Source: Aotearoamyces nothofagi
Taxonomy: Eukaryota > Ascomycota > Leotiomycetes > Leotiales > Tympanidaceae
Reading direction: 5' to 3'
NCBI GenBank assembly: GCA_015345905.1
Contig: JADDTR010000009.1
Span: 434,001 to 498,000, forward strand
Length of the DNA: 64,000 nucleotides
Below, piece by piece: positions 23,675-34,536 of this stretch. The notes beneath the pieces are model-generated. The model was not told where the DNA came from, searched no databases, and saw nothing but the letters and a program-made list of their open reading frames with translations. A program made the translations under genes and the position numbers. Every line of letters begins with the position of its first letter. The first letter of the stretch is position 1.

Positions 23675-24951
23675 CTACTTTGATAGGCTATTCTCCAAGT
23701 ATAAGTGCTCCAGATACGAACCTTCACTGAAGAACGGCTCTCCCATTTCATCCTTCACCGTGTCCATCCTTGCCTCGCATCTATTTTTCTCCTCCAACTC
23801 TTCGAAATGTCGATCTTGAATTGCCTTCTCTAGCGTCTGTATCGATTCGCAGTTAGCCAATGTATAATGCTTGCTGATGCTAATGTTTCCTCTTCTTCTC
23901 GATATACATTTCTCCAAAGGCCTGAGGACCGAGCTTAGGTATTGGTGGATAGTACTCACGTGCCAGAAGATTCCTCTACCTCCGGCAGCCTTGATACTGT
24001 CTAACATGCCCATGTAAGTCGACTCGTCCTTGAGGTAGCGCCAGTCCCGCCCAGTCCCCACTAGCTTTTTATTGATGACAAGTCTGTATGCCCATGGTCC
24101 GTCTTCCAGATTGAAGCCAGCCTTTGAGGCACTAGGATGGCCAACTTCCTTGGCGCAAAGCACTGTCTCATCTTGGAGAATTCCAAGGAAAGTATGCAAA
24201 GGAGTAGCATAAGAGAAGAACAGAGTTAGCATCCGGACATTGCCACCTTGACCGCCGATGAGAGTGCAGAGTTCGATTTGGAACTCGGATTTCTCCGGCC
24301 TAGCAAGGCGTCTCATTGTCGCATGGACCCGGCTCCGAACAATGAGCATTGACTGCGAGGGCACACAAAATCAGATAAAGAGGCAAGGTTCGTGATGCTT
24401 GATTCTTTGACTTGAAGGAAGAGAAGAGGGTGAAAGACCTGCCATGTGAAGACTTTTGGGATTTTCAAATTTAACAGGAAATGGGCGTACATTACCTTTA
24501 CATGGAGGCTATGTTGAGGCTCAATTTTGATACCATGCGCAACCATTTCTTTGTCAAGCAACAAACCTACATTCGCACGCAGTTCTCCTCCCTTTGGATC
24601 CTTGAGTAGGATGCCAATAATGCGTTTTAGCATTCTTTCTCTTGTTATATCCTTAGCTGTATTTTGGAGGACACACGGAAGATTAGATCCGAATACATCT
24701 GAACCATCAGAGACATCACAGTCCATTGAGCACATCTCTAGAACTGTGGCAAAGTCTACATCATTGACCATGCCAACTCCCATTGAGAGTTCATCCATTT
24801 CGTAAAAGTAGCCGACAAGTTTCTCAGGTGTGAACTCAAACCAAGATGTCCCTGATGCTGTAACCAAGCCAAGCTCTTTGGATAAAGTAGGCTGTATCTT
24901 TGGAGCTGTCATTCTCGTGTCTGATGTTTGAGAAACAGTTCTGTCATTCAT
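23675..24951 (-). CDS. Unrecognised protein, three exons, 336 residues
   Basis: I do not recognise this protein. Exons 24951-24496, 24352-23960 and 23836-23675 join in phase 0 to give 336 residues, with typical GTAATG and GTGAGT donors and cag acceptors. The phase-0 joins and normal amino-acid composition support a real gene. There is no signal peptide or membrane helix. The middle exon contains a compact hydrophobic segment (LCTLIGGQGGNVRMLTLFF). The C-terminal 50 residues are charged and helical-looking (AIQDRHFEELEEKNRCEARM). Its 3' end faces away from the deubiquitinase start; TIM23 lies upstream on the same strand. The pairing of exons is inferred from splice signals only. Confidence 0.68.
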
Positions 24952-25530
24952 GTCAACGAGTTAGGGTATGTGGTGGTGCTTATCTTCCAAGTTGGACTCT
25001 GAGCATCATTTAGAGGAGTTGCTGAAAATCTGTAGGGAGTAGAACACAGATTTGAGCAAAAGTAGTGCTATTTGCTCCTTCCTGTGCAAGCCTATTGAAT
25101 AGGCTATCACACTCCTATCACTAGTTAGGATTTCTGTTACTGTAGTCACATGACATGGACGTTATAATAGCCCGTAACTGAAAATTTGTGACCTCAAAAG
25201 GTCTCGATTTAGCTCTAGGTTCTCAAAATATCTTTGCATGAGCTCCTAAAATAATTCAGACGCCCCTTACCATCATACACGCTAATGCATGTGATGCTTC
25301 TATATTTACAAATGTTTCCATGGCGGAGAGGTGATCATCCATCGCTTATGCATCCCGCGCCCAAAAATCAAGTCTCTTATGCTCAAACAAAGGGAGAAAA
25401 GCTGCGAACAAACGTACTGTTTACAACCATTAGGGGATACTGTGCATGAAATGTACACATTGTGGGGGAGACGGAAAGGCTGATGTCGGAGGCTAAGGCG
25501 GAGGGAAGGATATAATAATCAAACATACGC
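24952..25530. other. Intergenic region, promoter of the 336-residue gene
   Basis: About 580 bp between the TIM23 stop and the next gene start on the same strand. No coding frame or repeat is convincing. Confidence 0.5.
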
Positions 25531-26260
25531 TTAGAAGAGCGCTTTTCTCGCCACCTGTAGATAAATAAGTCAGTCAAAATTGGTACTAAGAGAGCCAAGA
25601 TTCACATACAGCCCATGCACCAGCGACAGATGCTACGATACCCCCAGAGATCATCATCGGTCGAATCCCCCTCGTACTTTTGAATAGCATTCCGCTCAAC
25701 GCACCAGCAGCAATACTGTTGGCCGAGTCATGCTTTCCCCTTATGTATCCGATAAATGAATTGAATCCATTGTAGACCATCGCTATTACACCCGCCGAAT
25801 TTCCTAAGAATGGCCCTCTTCGCGTAACAGCGTTGAGAACGGAGTTGAGTCGTAGCTTCGGAGGTTGTCCTGAGGATTTCCTTAAGCCTTCCTGTAATCC
25901 CCACGCACCGCCAATTGTCAATGCCGCTAAGTATGTAACGCCAGTGCCATAGCAGAGATCGTCAGACCAGCCTCGCGACGGTAGAGCGGATTGCGAACCT
26001 GGTAGGTCGGATAGGGCGGAATCTTCTAGGGATAGATAGTCAAGCGTCTGTTGATTCAAACCGGCAAGGGGGTGAAGTTGTGAGGGATCGGGAAACGCAG
26101 GCCCAGACAGGAAGGAAGAGACATCTTGACCTTCCGATGGATCAAAAGGAGTCGGGTGGAAAGAATCTGTCTGTGCAGGCGTAGAGGTTGATTGCGTACT
26201 AGAAGCGGACGAAGATGAAGAAGACGACTTCCTCCCAGTAAGGGAATCCCAAATCGACAT
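25531..26260 (-). CDS. TIM23: Mitochondrial inner-membrane translocase subunit Tim23
   Basis: Channel-forming subunit of the TIM23 complex, which imports presequence proteins across the mitochondrial inner membrane. Exon 1 (26260-25610) and a tiny last exon (25554-25531, seven residues plus stop) give 224 residues, close to the roughly 222 of yeast Tim23. The N-terminal half is a Ser/Pro-rich intermembrane-space region followed by the conserved PLAGLNQQTLDYLSLED segment, and then four hydrophobic Gly-rich segments of the Tim17/22/23 fold (YGTGVTYLAALTIGG; LGNSAGVIAMVYNG; NSIAAGALSGMLFKS; ISGGIVASVAGAWA). The last exon, ending ARKALF, is needed for the correct C-terminus; reading through the intron would add an unrelated tail. 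It is divergent from the THADA-family gene, with 468 bp between the start codons. Confidence 0.93.
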
Positions 26261-26728
26261 TATGGAGGTACTCAATAGGTGATGAGATAGTCGCTGTACA
26301 GTCGTCAAGGTTTGATTGTAGTCTATGATCGAAGTTCAAAAAATCCACTTGAATGCACGTGCCGTATAATGGTCCGTGCACGCGAAGCTCTATTTCCTAA
26401 CATTTTCTTTGAGGCTTAAAGATACAAGCCCCCTAGGGATACGAACATCAAAGTCTACCATTATCAGTCGCTAACCGAATTGCTCTCTGATATAACAGAA
26501 GATTCGGCATAATAACAGATTTTGTGGATTGCTAGACGTTAGAAAACGTCTGTGTACATGTGATGAGAGACATCGATGGGTCTTCGTCACTGTAGCCACC
26601 ATTCAGCAATTCTGATATATTGAAAACACACTGCAGTATGAGTTGCTAAGGATATCATTTGCAGATATTTTATGCATAATTGAGCGGTGCTTACGAGTAA
26701 CCTTATTCAAATCAAGGTATCCTCCAGA

Positions 26729-29700
26729 ATGACGTCGGCATTAGATGGCTCAAAGACCAATGGGAAGCTATCGAAGGAAGCAGATAACTTTTCAGTACAA
26801 ACAGTAGAGGAATTGCCAGATACAGAACAGGAGATGTAGGTAATTTCTCCTATGTTTGCTGAGATCTACTAAATTATTAAAAGGCTTGCAAGAAGCCAAT
26901 TTGAGAGTCTTCTCGAATCAGCTTCTCAGCCACGACATGTTTCCGGAAATGCCTGCATTAAGCTCTGCTATTTTCTTGAGAAGTGCAGAAAATCAGGCTC
27001 AGTTGTCCTCAGAAATTTTGCATATTGCCGAAGAACTTGTCTTGATCTTTTTGGATTCTATGTCGAGTGGAATGAGAAGAATCAGCACCGGTCCATGAGG
27101 CAAGTCCTAGAGCTTCTTGCTTCTCTAGTAACGTTCAATCCGGAAAAAGATTCTTCTAAGGCTTTTAAGGCGGATATTTTACAACGATTGATAGCTATAA
27201 TCACTCATCAGTCCGCTCAACCTTTAGTCAAGCCTGCCTTCAAAGCATTAGAATGCTTCCTCAGCAAAGGCACCATTTCTGTAGTTGATCTCAAGGGAGA
27301 GTATAATATCTACCTAGCTTCTAGAAGCTACAGTGGCTCTCCGGCTGATATCAAAGAAGAAACGGAGACATTATGGGATACTTTCGTTTCTGATGTATTT
27401 GATTGGATGACATTACCAGACACTTCTCCGGCCGCTGGCAAACTACTGGTCACCCTTTTTCGGGAGTTGGACAACAGCTCTATTGGCTCAATTACAAGGA
27501 GCCCGGCTAGCAAAATGCTGTGGCAGAAATGGATACGCGAAGGTTTGAGCAGGCATCCTGCCTCGCTAGAGAACATCAAGAACTATCTGTTCCCTCCGCT
27601 CTTCAAGATTGACCGAGCTGGTTCACTTGCATTGTTGGAAGATCTGTCAAAGGAGAATTCATTTGAAACTCTAGAGAATCATGATCTTGACGCACAAGCA
27701 TTTCTTCTCTTGTCTGCAATGGAAGTAGGGAAAAAGCTTGGACTTGTCGATGACCTAGGTAAAGCCTTTTGCATAGAATTGTTCATGTACTAGTATTTTT
27801 ACTGACCATATCAGATGCTATCCCACCCCAGAAGATTATTTCCAAAGCTCGACCCTTTGTTCTGCTGCCGGCAAAGCTTGTTGGCTCGCTGTTGAGCCAT
27901 CCATCCAGCATTGTCAGGTCTTCAGCGTTCTCTGTTCTTGTATCATCAAGCTCTACAACGAAACCATTTCCATCCACTAACCTGGACTTGCTTCGAGAGA
28001 ACTTGTGCATTCTCCATGCTGACACTGATGCAAAATCTCGCAACGAAGTGCTTAGCAATACAAAGCACCTAATTGAACGGATAAGAGGTGCTTCTTGGTT
28101 ATTGACGAGAGACTTAGAACATGCCGCGGTTTTTCATGAAAAGTGGCTGCTTAGCAATCGTAAAATTCGAGAGACTGAGGCCGTGAAGTCTTGCACTAGT
28201 GCGTCGTCGTTGCATAGTAAAGTATCAACAAACACGACTTCTCACAAGCAAATCAACCACGTACTTCAATACCATAAATCATTTGTACAATGGTATCTAC
28301 AGTTTCTCGACACTGAGCTGATTCCTTCCGCATCGTACCAGCGGCACATCACTGCTCTAAAGTCCCTACAGATACTTATCAGATCTGGGATTATAACTCC
28401 GTATTCAAGCATCAGCCAAGAAAAGCCAGCAGAATCTCAGCTTTCTTGGCCTTTTACTATTGATGTCTTTTCGTCGACTTTAATACGCCTACTTCTCGAC
28501 CTAGTCTTTGATCCATTCGAAGACGTACGCCGTTCTGCAACGTCTATTCTCAAGTTTGTCCCGCTAGAGCTGTTTACTGTACAGGAGAACAAATCCACGT
28601 CTGGCTGCCTATCTACTCTAAGTTCTGTCGCAGAACCTCGTACAGATAACGGCAGTATACTGACACTATCCCATCGTCCAACCGTGGATGTTAAAGTCCT
28701 ATGTAAGATGGCATCATCCGACATACCAGAACTACTAGGTGACCTAGTTGTAAGAGCTGAAGCTGCTGCCAATCGTACCGGCAGAAGCGATATAGCAGAT
28801 GGAGTGGCCTGTATCAACGAGCTTGTTTTTGACAACCTGGTGCGTCCTGAAAGCCGCTTCACACTCATCAAAAACCTTGTGGAAGAGCTTGAGGCCCAGG
28901 TCAGTCTTGCACGGAATGATCTTACAAAAGCCGTCCTAGTCGCTCCCATTCATGGGAAGTTTGCCACATTGAGGTAAGCTAATTGACTGGTCCCAATTGC
29001 TTCAGGTGTATTAACATCTTCTTTAGTAGAATATGGGCATCCGTTGATCAACAGAAAGATATAAGTCCTCAGGATGAATGTATATCTAAGGTACATGAAC
29101 CGAACATTGGCTGGGTAACTATTCAGAACCGCATGATGAGCTGCTGTGCGCGCATCTGGGATGTTGTTCAGGAGATTCTGTGCAATGATTCTCCCGAGGG
29201 TCATCTTCCTCTGGAGCTTGACGATCTAGAGCTGAAGGACTCTAAAGACGTCCTCAGCTATAGTTTTAGGGCAGTTCATGAGTCTAGGTTAGTTTTTCAT
29301 ATATCTCCGGCATTTCAGGACCTCTAAGGAAGCCACAAACGTACTCTGAACTCTGACATGAGTTCATGCTTTGTTTATGGCTATGTGTATCGTTACCCTA
29401 CTAATAAAACATCTATATTAGCAACCTAGTCCGCGCGCTTGTGAGCAAAATGAAGATGAAGTTTGCAGATGGCTCTGCATTTCTGCCCATCGACGTGTTC
29501 CGGCATGCAGGCGACCTAAGCTTCCAGCAATTGGCATCACTTCGTCATAGGGGAGCGTTTTCTACTGTGTCCTTAACATTTACGGTATGCTGCCAGTTGA
29601 CCCAAGATCAATCAATAGCTGGAGATGCGGGAGCAATTCTACTCGGTGGATGGTATAAGGTACGTAATATAAAATAGTAAAACGTTCTTGGACAAGCTAA

Positions 29701-32365
29701 CAGATCCAGGGTGCCTTAGATTGTATTTACGATGTAGTGTCAACGACCCGGAGATCGGCAGGTATTCCAGCGTTAATTGTTGGTATTCTTTCCGCCAATG
29801 CACCCAAACCGGCTTTCGGAGATGTTATGCTGCGGCTGATGACGTTGGCAAAGGAGCCCTCGAAATTGTCTGCGAAAGACCAGACTAATCTACCTCAAGT
29901 GCATGCCATGAACTGTATCAAAGAGATTTTTAAGAGCTCTACTTTAGGAAAGAGAGCAGAGCCTTGGACAACGCCTTGCCTCGAAATCGCAGAATTCAGC
30001 TTAATATCGGACATGTAAGAAATAATTTGACGATATGTCAGGCAGGGCTAACAATTTATTAGATGGGCTATTCGTAATTGTGGTCTTATTCTATTCCGAA
30101 GTTTGACAGACTCTATGTTCGGTACGAGCGAAAGTAAGAGTACCATGGAATCTGGGTGGGATGGGAAATCTGTCAGACTCTCATTTGAGCGATACCCCGG
30201 GCTACCAGAGCTACTATTACATATGCTACGAATTCCACAGAGTAGTTTGGAATCACCACAGACTGGCGCCGTGCAGGCTGTCTTCCCCGCTTTGGATATT
30301 ATAAGACGTGCTGGACCTCCACGTCAATACCGAGAACAAATATATAGCTCGGTAATTCCTCACCTGGGTAGCAAAGTCTGGGATGTTAGAGATCTTGCGG
30401 CTAGAGTTGTAGGTACTATTGTCTCACTGCAAGATGAATGGCTCAAAGCTGTTCTGGAACTTTTGGAGAACTCTCAACGCTCAACAAATTTTTATCATGG
30501 TGTTCTGCTTGCTATAAAATGCTTGCTGGAACGTAGACTAGAGCTTGCCGGAGACAAAGCAGCCGGTATGTTTCTCCTTAGGGATAATTTCGAAGGGATT
30601 CGAGCTAATAGCCATTTAGAAGGTATTTCCACTATCCTTGACGGGATACATACGACTCCCACATACTACGATAACAACTCGCCCGCAATAATCCAAGTTG
30701 CCGAGGAGGAGATATTTATTGTCATACACAAGATTATCTTGGCTACAAAGTGTACCCGTACCCCAAAGGCTCTTGAGTCGCTGTCAATTGTCACGGACCA
30801 GCCTATTGGACAAAGTCTAAACGATAGAGCATGTAATCTGATCGAATCTGCTAGAATGATGGATATGAAGAATCAAGGTAAAAACACCAAATTGAGCGAA
30901 TGGTTGGATACTGACAGCAGTTTTAGATGGCCCGTACGAAGGAATTCCATCAAATTCATTAGCCCCATTGCGAAAAGCCTTAGCATTTCGGGTCATATAC
31001 ACCGCAGCGCTTGGCAGAGTGAGTTCCCTCGAACAATTAGTCAAAGTCGCCGCAACTCATGACGCCGATACGGCATGTGCTATAATGTCTCAATTGCCAC
31101 TTATGTGGGATCTTAAAAAGATCTCGGGGATGGTTCTTGCCGATCTAGCAGACTTGTATGTGACAGCTCTTAGTGTAACAAAGTTTGCTGAGGTTCACAG
31201 CTCCGCAATGTTTTCGTTGGCAGATGTTTTGGACCGCCACTTCGAAATAAATCAAATTCCAACCGGTAAGGCACTTGGACTCATAGAGCAGCGTATTCCA
31301 GTTGCAATGTCCTTCGAGACACCCGATGTGGACAATGCCAAAATTCGAATAAGCGGGAGTATCATGGTTCGTAAATTTGTTTTCGCGTCAGAAATCGGAG
31401 ATGTCGGACGGGCTGGTGCTGAGGTATACAAATGGGGCACTATGCTGCGTCTCCGGGGTAAATCTATCGAAGTGGGTATCATCCGTTATTTTTCGGTTCC
31501 ATATACTGACGTATTCTAGGAATTTGATGTACGTTATGCGGTTGTGGCATCATTGCGGAGCTTTTACGGCTCTTTAGATCGTAAAATGCTCGGCCGCCCG
31601 CTCAAGAACTTTCTTTTGCCATCTTTGATCGCCCTTCACGATAGTCTGACCGACGATGACGAAGATATTCGCGATATAGGAGCTAGCGTAGTTTGTAAGA
31701 TTCTTGGGACGTTCCAGAATTCTCTGGCGGTGGCCCCAAAGCTTCTGCAGTGGCTTTATGACGGATTTGGAGATACGCAAGCATTTCGTTGTACCGTCTT
31801 CCAACATATTTCCGCCGGTGGAAGCTTGGGTGATTGGTTAGACGAGAAGTCTGAACGAATAGCCACTCAATTGGAAAAGGAAATGCGTGACAGCAGTACC
31901 CTATTTGAAGAGGAAGATCAGAACCTATACGATGACGAAGTGAGAGAATCAGGTCGTTGGGCAGATCTTATCGCATCCTCATCAGGCCCCCTATGGGACG
32001 AGACCGCAAGTCAGGTGTCAACATGGGCTATCGGAGCTTTGGGCGTCTTATACAAATCAGCCATTTATGAGGATAGGCCCTTTAGCTCAACGTCGAAACC
32101 ACGATTATTCACAATCTGGATGAGAATCATTGTTGCTGCTAACGCTGTTCTCAAGCGCGAGCTCGCTGGTCATGGAGTTTCTGAATTCGAAGAGTACACG
32201 CCAACTACCAGATGTGATGCAACCAAACTTTTCAGCAGAAATCCAACGTGGAACAATGTTGTCCACGTAGCAGAACTTGTGAATGTCATGGAAGATTTGT
32301 TTGTCCTTGGAACACAAAACAATCTTCATGGATCACTGCTTGGCGAGCTGCGAAAATTCCTTTGA
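26729..32365 (+). CDS. TRM732: THADA/Trm732-family protein (DUF2428), tRNA ribose-methylation cofactor
   Basis: A large HEAT-repeat-like protein. In yeast, Trm732 partners the methyltransferase Trm7 to 2'-O-methylate position 32 of the tRNA anticodon loop. I find about nine introns. The first exon is short (26729-26835); the next begins at 26884, and a 50-nt intron near 30877-30926 restores the frame before GPYEGIPSNSLAPLRKALAF. Recognisable family blocks are RHRGAFSTVSLTF (near 29550), TTRRSAGIPALIVG, QVHAMNCIKEIFK and MWAIRNCGLILFRSL (the last split by an intron at about 30016-30060), which together form the DUF2428 region. The C-terminal third has further helical repeats and ends at 32365. 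The size, well over 1,500 residues, fits the family. The role is by homology; no catalytic motif is expected because Trm732 is not itself an enzyme. Confidence 0.86.
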
Positions 32366-32633
32366 GTTCGTCGGATACAAGAGGGATTGTCTACACATAC
32401 ATCTTACTTCTCACCTTCATTTGTCATCGACATTTTCACGATCTGCACCTGACATTAATCGCAACAAGAAAATTTTGTCTCGAAAGTCAACTACGGTAAG
32501 TCTTTAGTACGAAATATAAATATAGTTGATTAGTTCTAATCTTTGGCAGTCATCTCGACCCGTCAACCGCATCGTTTCCTACCGCTAGATAGCGATAAAC
32601 CCGAATACTTTCTACTGATGAGAGGTATCCGCA
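32366..32633 (+). promoter_or_regulatory. Probable leader with a 5' UTR intron upstream of the microprotein
   Basis: The sequence ctacg|gtaagt near 32497 and tttggcag|tc near 32550, with a gttctaat branch-like word between, looks like an intron in non-coding leader RNA. It supports an independent transcript starting soon after the THADA-family stop codon. Confidence 0.4.
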
Positions 32634-32829
32634 ATGGATCCAGCTGTAACGATCATCATAACGATGATTTGCATTTTCTTTTTTCTGGGCTGCCTGGCCT
32701 ACTATGCCTGTAGTCATATCAACAAAATGGTACGTATCTGATTTCAACTCTAAATCCCCTATTCAAAATTGGAATATCTTAAATTGATATAACTAACTTT
32801 ATCTATAGGCTGCTCGAATGTATGGCTGA
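32634..32829 (+). CDS. Spliced 38-residue single-pass membrane microprotein
   Basis: I cannot assign this protein to a family. Exon 1 (32634-32729, 32 codons) and exon 2 (32809-32829) are joined in phase 0 across a 79-nt intron with a GTACGT donor, an aactaac branch point and a ctatag acceptor, all textbook fungal signals. The product begins MDPAVTIII, continues as one strongly hydrophobic helix of about 22 residues containing three consecutive Phe, and ends in a short basic tail (HINKMAARMYG). The organisation resembles yeast Pmp1, a 38-residue proteolipid that regulates the plasma-membrane proton ATPase, but I see no convincing residue identity, so that comparison is speculative. A second intron upstream of the ATG suggests a dedicated transcript. 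Confidence 0.6.
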
Positions 32830-33767
32830 TACTGTCCTACCTTCTATACAGTGATTTGAACTCTGACTTTGGCTTTCTATAGATATGCAGCAAGGCAGGC
32901 AAACGATACCTCGACTGTGGTCGCATCTGCCTAGATAGGCGTCCTGCTACTATGCTACCGATGAAATTTCTGGATGGCATTGGAAGGCACATGCATCAAT
33001 TTTAGTTTGTTGGTGTAGGAAGGATCATTGAAGCCCAGCCCATGGTGGGGGGATCCAGCACAGCTACTGTATCAGGCCTTTGACGATTTGAGCAGGAGTT
33101 TACTGTCCAGTTCACTCCAATAATTCAATATCAAACAGTGCCTCTTGTATCTCGAGAAGTTATACATTGTAATTGTGTTATAATTGAATGTGTAATGGTG
33201 CTATGGATACATGAGTGAATACAACGATGCCGTGTTACTTGCTCTCTACGTGCCTCGTACGAACACATCAACCAACCAAGGCGAAAGAGGTCGTCTCAAG
33301 TGCAAAAAGGCACTTTTAGAAGCTATGGATTCCAGTTTCTACACACTTTGCGGAGCTCCTCATGAAAACTATCACTGGAGCATCAAAACAAAGCCAAGTT
33401 CATAACTCAAATATGAATTTGTACGTCTCGTGTCGGACCAAGGCTACTCAACGAAGGTCCCCCCGCAGTAGCTCGACACTTTGCATACTCACGGGTGCCC
33501 GATATTCCACGTTCTCTTCGACTCCCATTACCAAAAAAAGAATATTCTTCGAGAGGAACCGGTCCCTCTCAGCACTGTACCAAGCAATCCATCTGAAGGT
33601 TTGTTGCAGATAACTGTGAACTCGGACCGCGGCCAAAGGTGAGTTGCTTGTAATGGCTCTCAAATAGACTCAATATCCCTAGCGACCTTCATTGCAAAAT
33701 ACACACCTAATACAGTTTTCAGTTCATCGCGACCCAGACAAAAAACAAGAGGATAGGGCGCGCCAAA
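32830..33767. other. Intergenic region, no supported gene
   Basis: About 940 bp containing only short frames. A 64-codon plus-strand frame at 33211-33405 has no motif and no splice support. Confidence 0.45.
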
Positions 33768-34064
33768 TCACCACCCGAAGAGCTTGAGTTTTCGTTTTGG
33801 ACCACTCTTGTTCCAATCGCGCTCGCTGCCCTTAATAATTTCCTCGAGACACACAACGGTTTGGGAGAGAAACTGATACAGATCCGCCAGCAATGAGTGC
33901 TGGTCATGGACAGTGTCCGTTCTCTTGATGAAGTTGGCACGCTTTGGCAATCTGGCATAACCTACATAACAGGTGATAATAAGGACATCGACTTATCACT
34001 AAGTCGCAAAGCCCTTGCATGCACCTTGCAGAGTGACGGACCGAATTTGATTACCAGTACACAT
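33768..34064 (-). CDS. Possible small two-exon gene, 77 residues, unknown
   Basis: I do not recognise the product. Exon 1 (34064-34025) and exon 2 (33961-33768) join across a 63-nt intron to give exactly 78 codons including the stop. Exon 2 reads like a natural helical protein: it contains KRTDTVHDQHSLLADLYQFL followed by EEIIKGSERDW and a basic C-terminus. The joined N-terminus is MCTGNQIRSVTLQGYARLPK. The donor, GTGCAT, is weak, which is the main doubt. It is divergent from the sorting-nexin gene, with about 470 bp between them. It could instead be the last exon of a slightly different model, or a relic. Confidence 0.38.
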
Positions 34065-34536
34065 GCAGTGGTGCAAAGAAAGGGACTATCTCTGTGACTA
34101 GGATAATAATACATTCGATCCAAGCAGTAAAATCATCTGTGATGTATGTACGTATATAAGTATTATTATAATAACATAACTATATATAGAAATGTATATG
34201 GAAATGTATAATAGCTATATGGACGTATAGCTAAGTGTAAAAGCAATATAAAGAGAACAGAGTGCACTTGCCGGTGTCAGTCATTGTCAGGCAGTTTCCC
34301 CTGCACTCGTGTCTCACCGTGGTCCGTGCGTCTGACCGATGAAGCCGAAGGAGGTGGGAGCTACCTTACTTCGGTCGTCATAGCCTCGCGATGCGACGCT
34401 CCGTCGTACCTACCTTAGCTAGAAACAACACCGTCAACGTCAACGTCAACGCAGACATCAGCGCCCCCATCCCCACGTTGGAAATCACGACTTTTGATTG
34501 TTGTAGAAGCTTCTTAGCGTTTCAAAGCTTCGCATA
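34065..34536. other. Probable bidirectional promoter, partly AT-rich
   Basis: 34120-34250 is AT-rich (tatata and aatgtata words). A short gtcaac tandem repeat lies near 34432-34452. The start codon of the sorting nexin follows. Confidence 0.45.

Noticed and set aside
33211-33405. 64-codon plus-strand frame
   Set aside because: No motif, no intron evidence and no sign of a promoter of its own.
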